Below are positions 5,929-7,163 of a stretch of 7,163 nt of DNA, piece by piece (the first letter of the stretch is position 1; every line of letters begins with the position of its first letter). The DNA is from Candidatus Neomicrothrix sp. UBA7884. GTDB taxonomy: Bacteria; Actinomycetota; Acidimicrobiia; Acidimicrobiales; MedAcidi-G1. Below the pieces are notes generated by a model. It did no database searches. It was not told where the DNA came from and saw nothing but the letters and a program-made list of their open reading frames with translations. The stretch covers positions 12,324-19,486 of the forward strand of contig DLRQ01000027.1 in assembly GCA_002501135.1 (NCBI GenBank). Reading direction: 5' to 3'. Both the position numbers and the translations under genes were made by a program.

Positions 5929-7157
5929 CCGGCCACCACACCCCTGTCAAAGAGATCGCCCACCTCGGCTGACGAAAGACCCAGGTCGTCACTCAGCACC
6001 TGCTCGGTGTGCTCCCCAAGCAGAGGCGCCGTAGCCGCCCCTCGCTCCACGACACCAGGGCCCCCGAAAGCCAGCGGCGAACCCGGAACAAGGTGGACCC
6101 CAACCCCGGGCTGGTACAACTCGGCGAACAACGGATTCGCCGTCGAACAACGCCGGTCCTCGTCGAGCATCTCCAAAAAGGTCCTGTAAGGCCCCCAACA
6201 GACACCGTGACCGTCCAGAACGGACGCAACCTCGCCAAGGCTCCGCCCGGCGAACCACGGAGAGAACAGGCCACCCAACTCGCCACGGGCGACGAACCGG
6301 TCGCCCTCGTCGGCAAAGTCCAGCCCCATGACATCAGCCAGAGCCACCACCTCGTCGGTCGTACCGGTAGCCGCCAACAGGCCCCTCCACTGCTTGGGGC
6401 TGATGGCCACAACCATCACACGCCGGCCATCAGACGTCTCAAAGTCGCTTCCATAAGCGCCATAGAGGTCGTTGCCGATTCGATCCCTCTGGGTTCCGTT
6501 CACCTGGGCCTCAGCCAGGTTCCCGAGCGCCCCCACTGCCGCCAACGCCACATCGGCCAGGGCCAACGACACCAGCTGCCCCTCGCCGGTAACCGACCTG
6601 TGGCGATCCGCAGCCAACAGGCCCACGGCAGCCATCTGGCCACACACCAAATCCCAGGCGGGAACCACGTTGTTGACAGGCCTCGGATCGTCGGCCTGAC
6701 CCGTCACCGCCGGATACCCCACCGCACAGTTGACCGTGTAGTCCACCGCCGTGGTTCCATCGTGACTACCCGTGATGGCAACCATCACCAGATCCTCGAC
6801 ACCCTCACTCAGACGCTCCCACGACAACCACCCGCCAGCCGGAAAATTCGTGAGGAAATTGCCCGCCCCCGTAATCAACCCACCCAGAAGCTCCTGCACC
6901 CTGCCATCGGACAGGTCCACCGCCATCGACCTCTTACCCCGGTTCAGGCCATTCCAGTACAGGCTGACACCGTCATCGGTCAAGGGCCACCGCTTGTGGT
7001 CGATCCCCCCGCCAATCCGATCAAAACGGACCACGTCGGCACCCAACTGCGCCAGTGCCATGCCACCCGACGGCGCCGCCACGAAGGCCGACCCCTCAAC
7101 AACCGACAGCCCCTCAAGCGGTCGCACCGGACTGCCCGCACCACCTTCGCTGATCAA
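5922..7157 (-). CDS. mct: Mesaconyl-CoA C1-C4 CoA transferase (class III, CaiB/BaiF)
   Basis: Likely moves CoA within mesaconate from C1 to C4 (2-methylfumaryl-CoA to 3-methylfumaryl-CoA), a step typical of the second cycle of the 3-hydroxypropionate bicycle. From the TTG at 7157 it has 411 residues, near the usual length. Several segments are those I recall from Chloroflexus Mct rather than from general CaiB proteins: VVEGSAFVAAPSGGMALAQL (19-38), IGGGIDHKRWP (48-58), DYTVN (139-143), PAWDLVCGQM (166-175), FETSDGRRVMVV (239-250), MLDEDRRCSTANP (330-342) and the ending GVVAGP. Asp169 in PAWD is placed like the family's catalytic aspartate. The start is unsure: the frame is open to the window edge, TTG 7157 is weak, and GTG 7127 (residue 11) lies 13 bases after AAGGTGG and matches the family N-terminus better. 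Another CaiB-type CoA transferase is possible but less likely. Confidence 0.82.
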   Translation of the reverse strand: MISEGGAGSPVRPLEGLSVVEGSAFVAAPSGGMALAQLGADVVRFDRIGGGIDHKRWPLTDDGVSLYWNGLNRGKRSMAVDLSDGRVQELLGGLITGAGNFLTNFPAGGWLSWERLSEGVEDLVMVAITGSHDGTTAVDYTVNCAVGYPAVTGQADDPRPVNNVVPAWDLVCGQMAAVGLLAADRHRSVTGEGQLVSLALADVALAAVGALGNLAEAQVNGTQRDRIGNDLYGAYGSDFETSDGRRVMVVAISPKQWRGLLAATGTTDEVVALADVMGLDFADEGDRFVARGELGGLFSPWFAGRSLGEVASVLDGHGVCWGPYRTFLEMLDEDRRCSTANPLFAELYQPGVGVHLVPGSPLAFGGPGVVERGAATAPLLGEHTEQVLSDDLGLSSAEVGDLFDRGVVAGP

Positions 7158-7163
7158 GGTGCC

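Noticed and set aside
1..7163. CRISPR array, insertion sequence, tRNA or rRNA
   Set aside because: No regularly spaced direct repeats, transposase motifs, terminal inverted repeats, cloverleaf or rRNA-like stretches were seen.

Overview
This is a GC-rich, densely coded chromosomal window with six protein genes: nudix(+), ctpE-like(+), gdhA(+), whiB(-), mch-like(+) and mct(-). The WhiB-family protein points to Actinomycetota. The CtpE-type P-type ATPase and a TANNNT -10 box placed for a leaderless mRNA fit that phylum. The style of the proteins suggests a deep, environmental lineage such as Acidimicrobiia, but this is inference; no rRNA or other marker is present. I see no mobile element, phage gene, tRNA, rRNA or CRISPR array, and no stretch over 300 bases lacks a gene.

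Left part (1-4337, all + strand): the window opens inside a Nudix hydrolase gene. It is followed 40 bases later by a complete CtpE-type cation ATPase (777 aa), which probably has its own promoter and starts on a GTG. After an 82-base spacer holding a 7-bp inverted repeat and a good Shine-Dalgarno sequence comes a complete 422-residue glutamate dehydrogenase. All of its expected catalytic residues are present.

Middle (4338-4923): a small WhiB-type iron-sulfur regulator is read from the - strand, convergent with gdhA and divergent from the gene to its right. Its upstream region carries a candidate -10 box bracketed by an inverted repeat, and a 7-bp hairpin in the predicted 5' UTR.

Right part (4885-7163): a double-hotdog MaoC-type hydratase resembling mesaconyl-C1-CoA hydratase (Mch, +) runs tail to tail with a class III CoA transferase (-). 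The transferase closely resembles mesaconyl-CoA C1-C4 CoA transferase (Mct) of the 3-hydroxypropionate bicycle. Together they would perform two consecutive steps: beta-methylmalyl-CoA to mesaconyl-C1-CoA, then to mesaconyl-C4-CoA. These steps belong to the route that joins glyoxylate and propionyl-CoA into pyruvate and acetyl-CoA. The partner enzymes malyl-CoA lyase (Mcl) and mesaconyl-C4-CoA hydratase (Meh) are not in the window. This pair is the most interesting content. Family assignments rest on motifs and remembered sequence resemblance, not on a database search.
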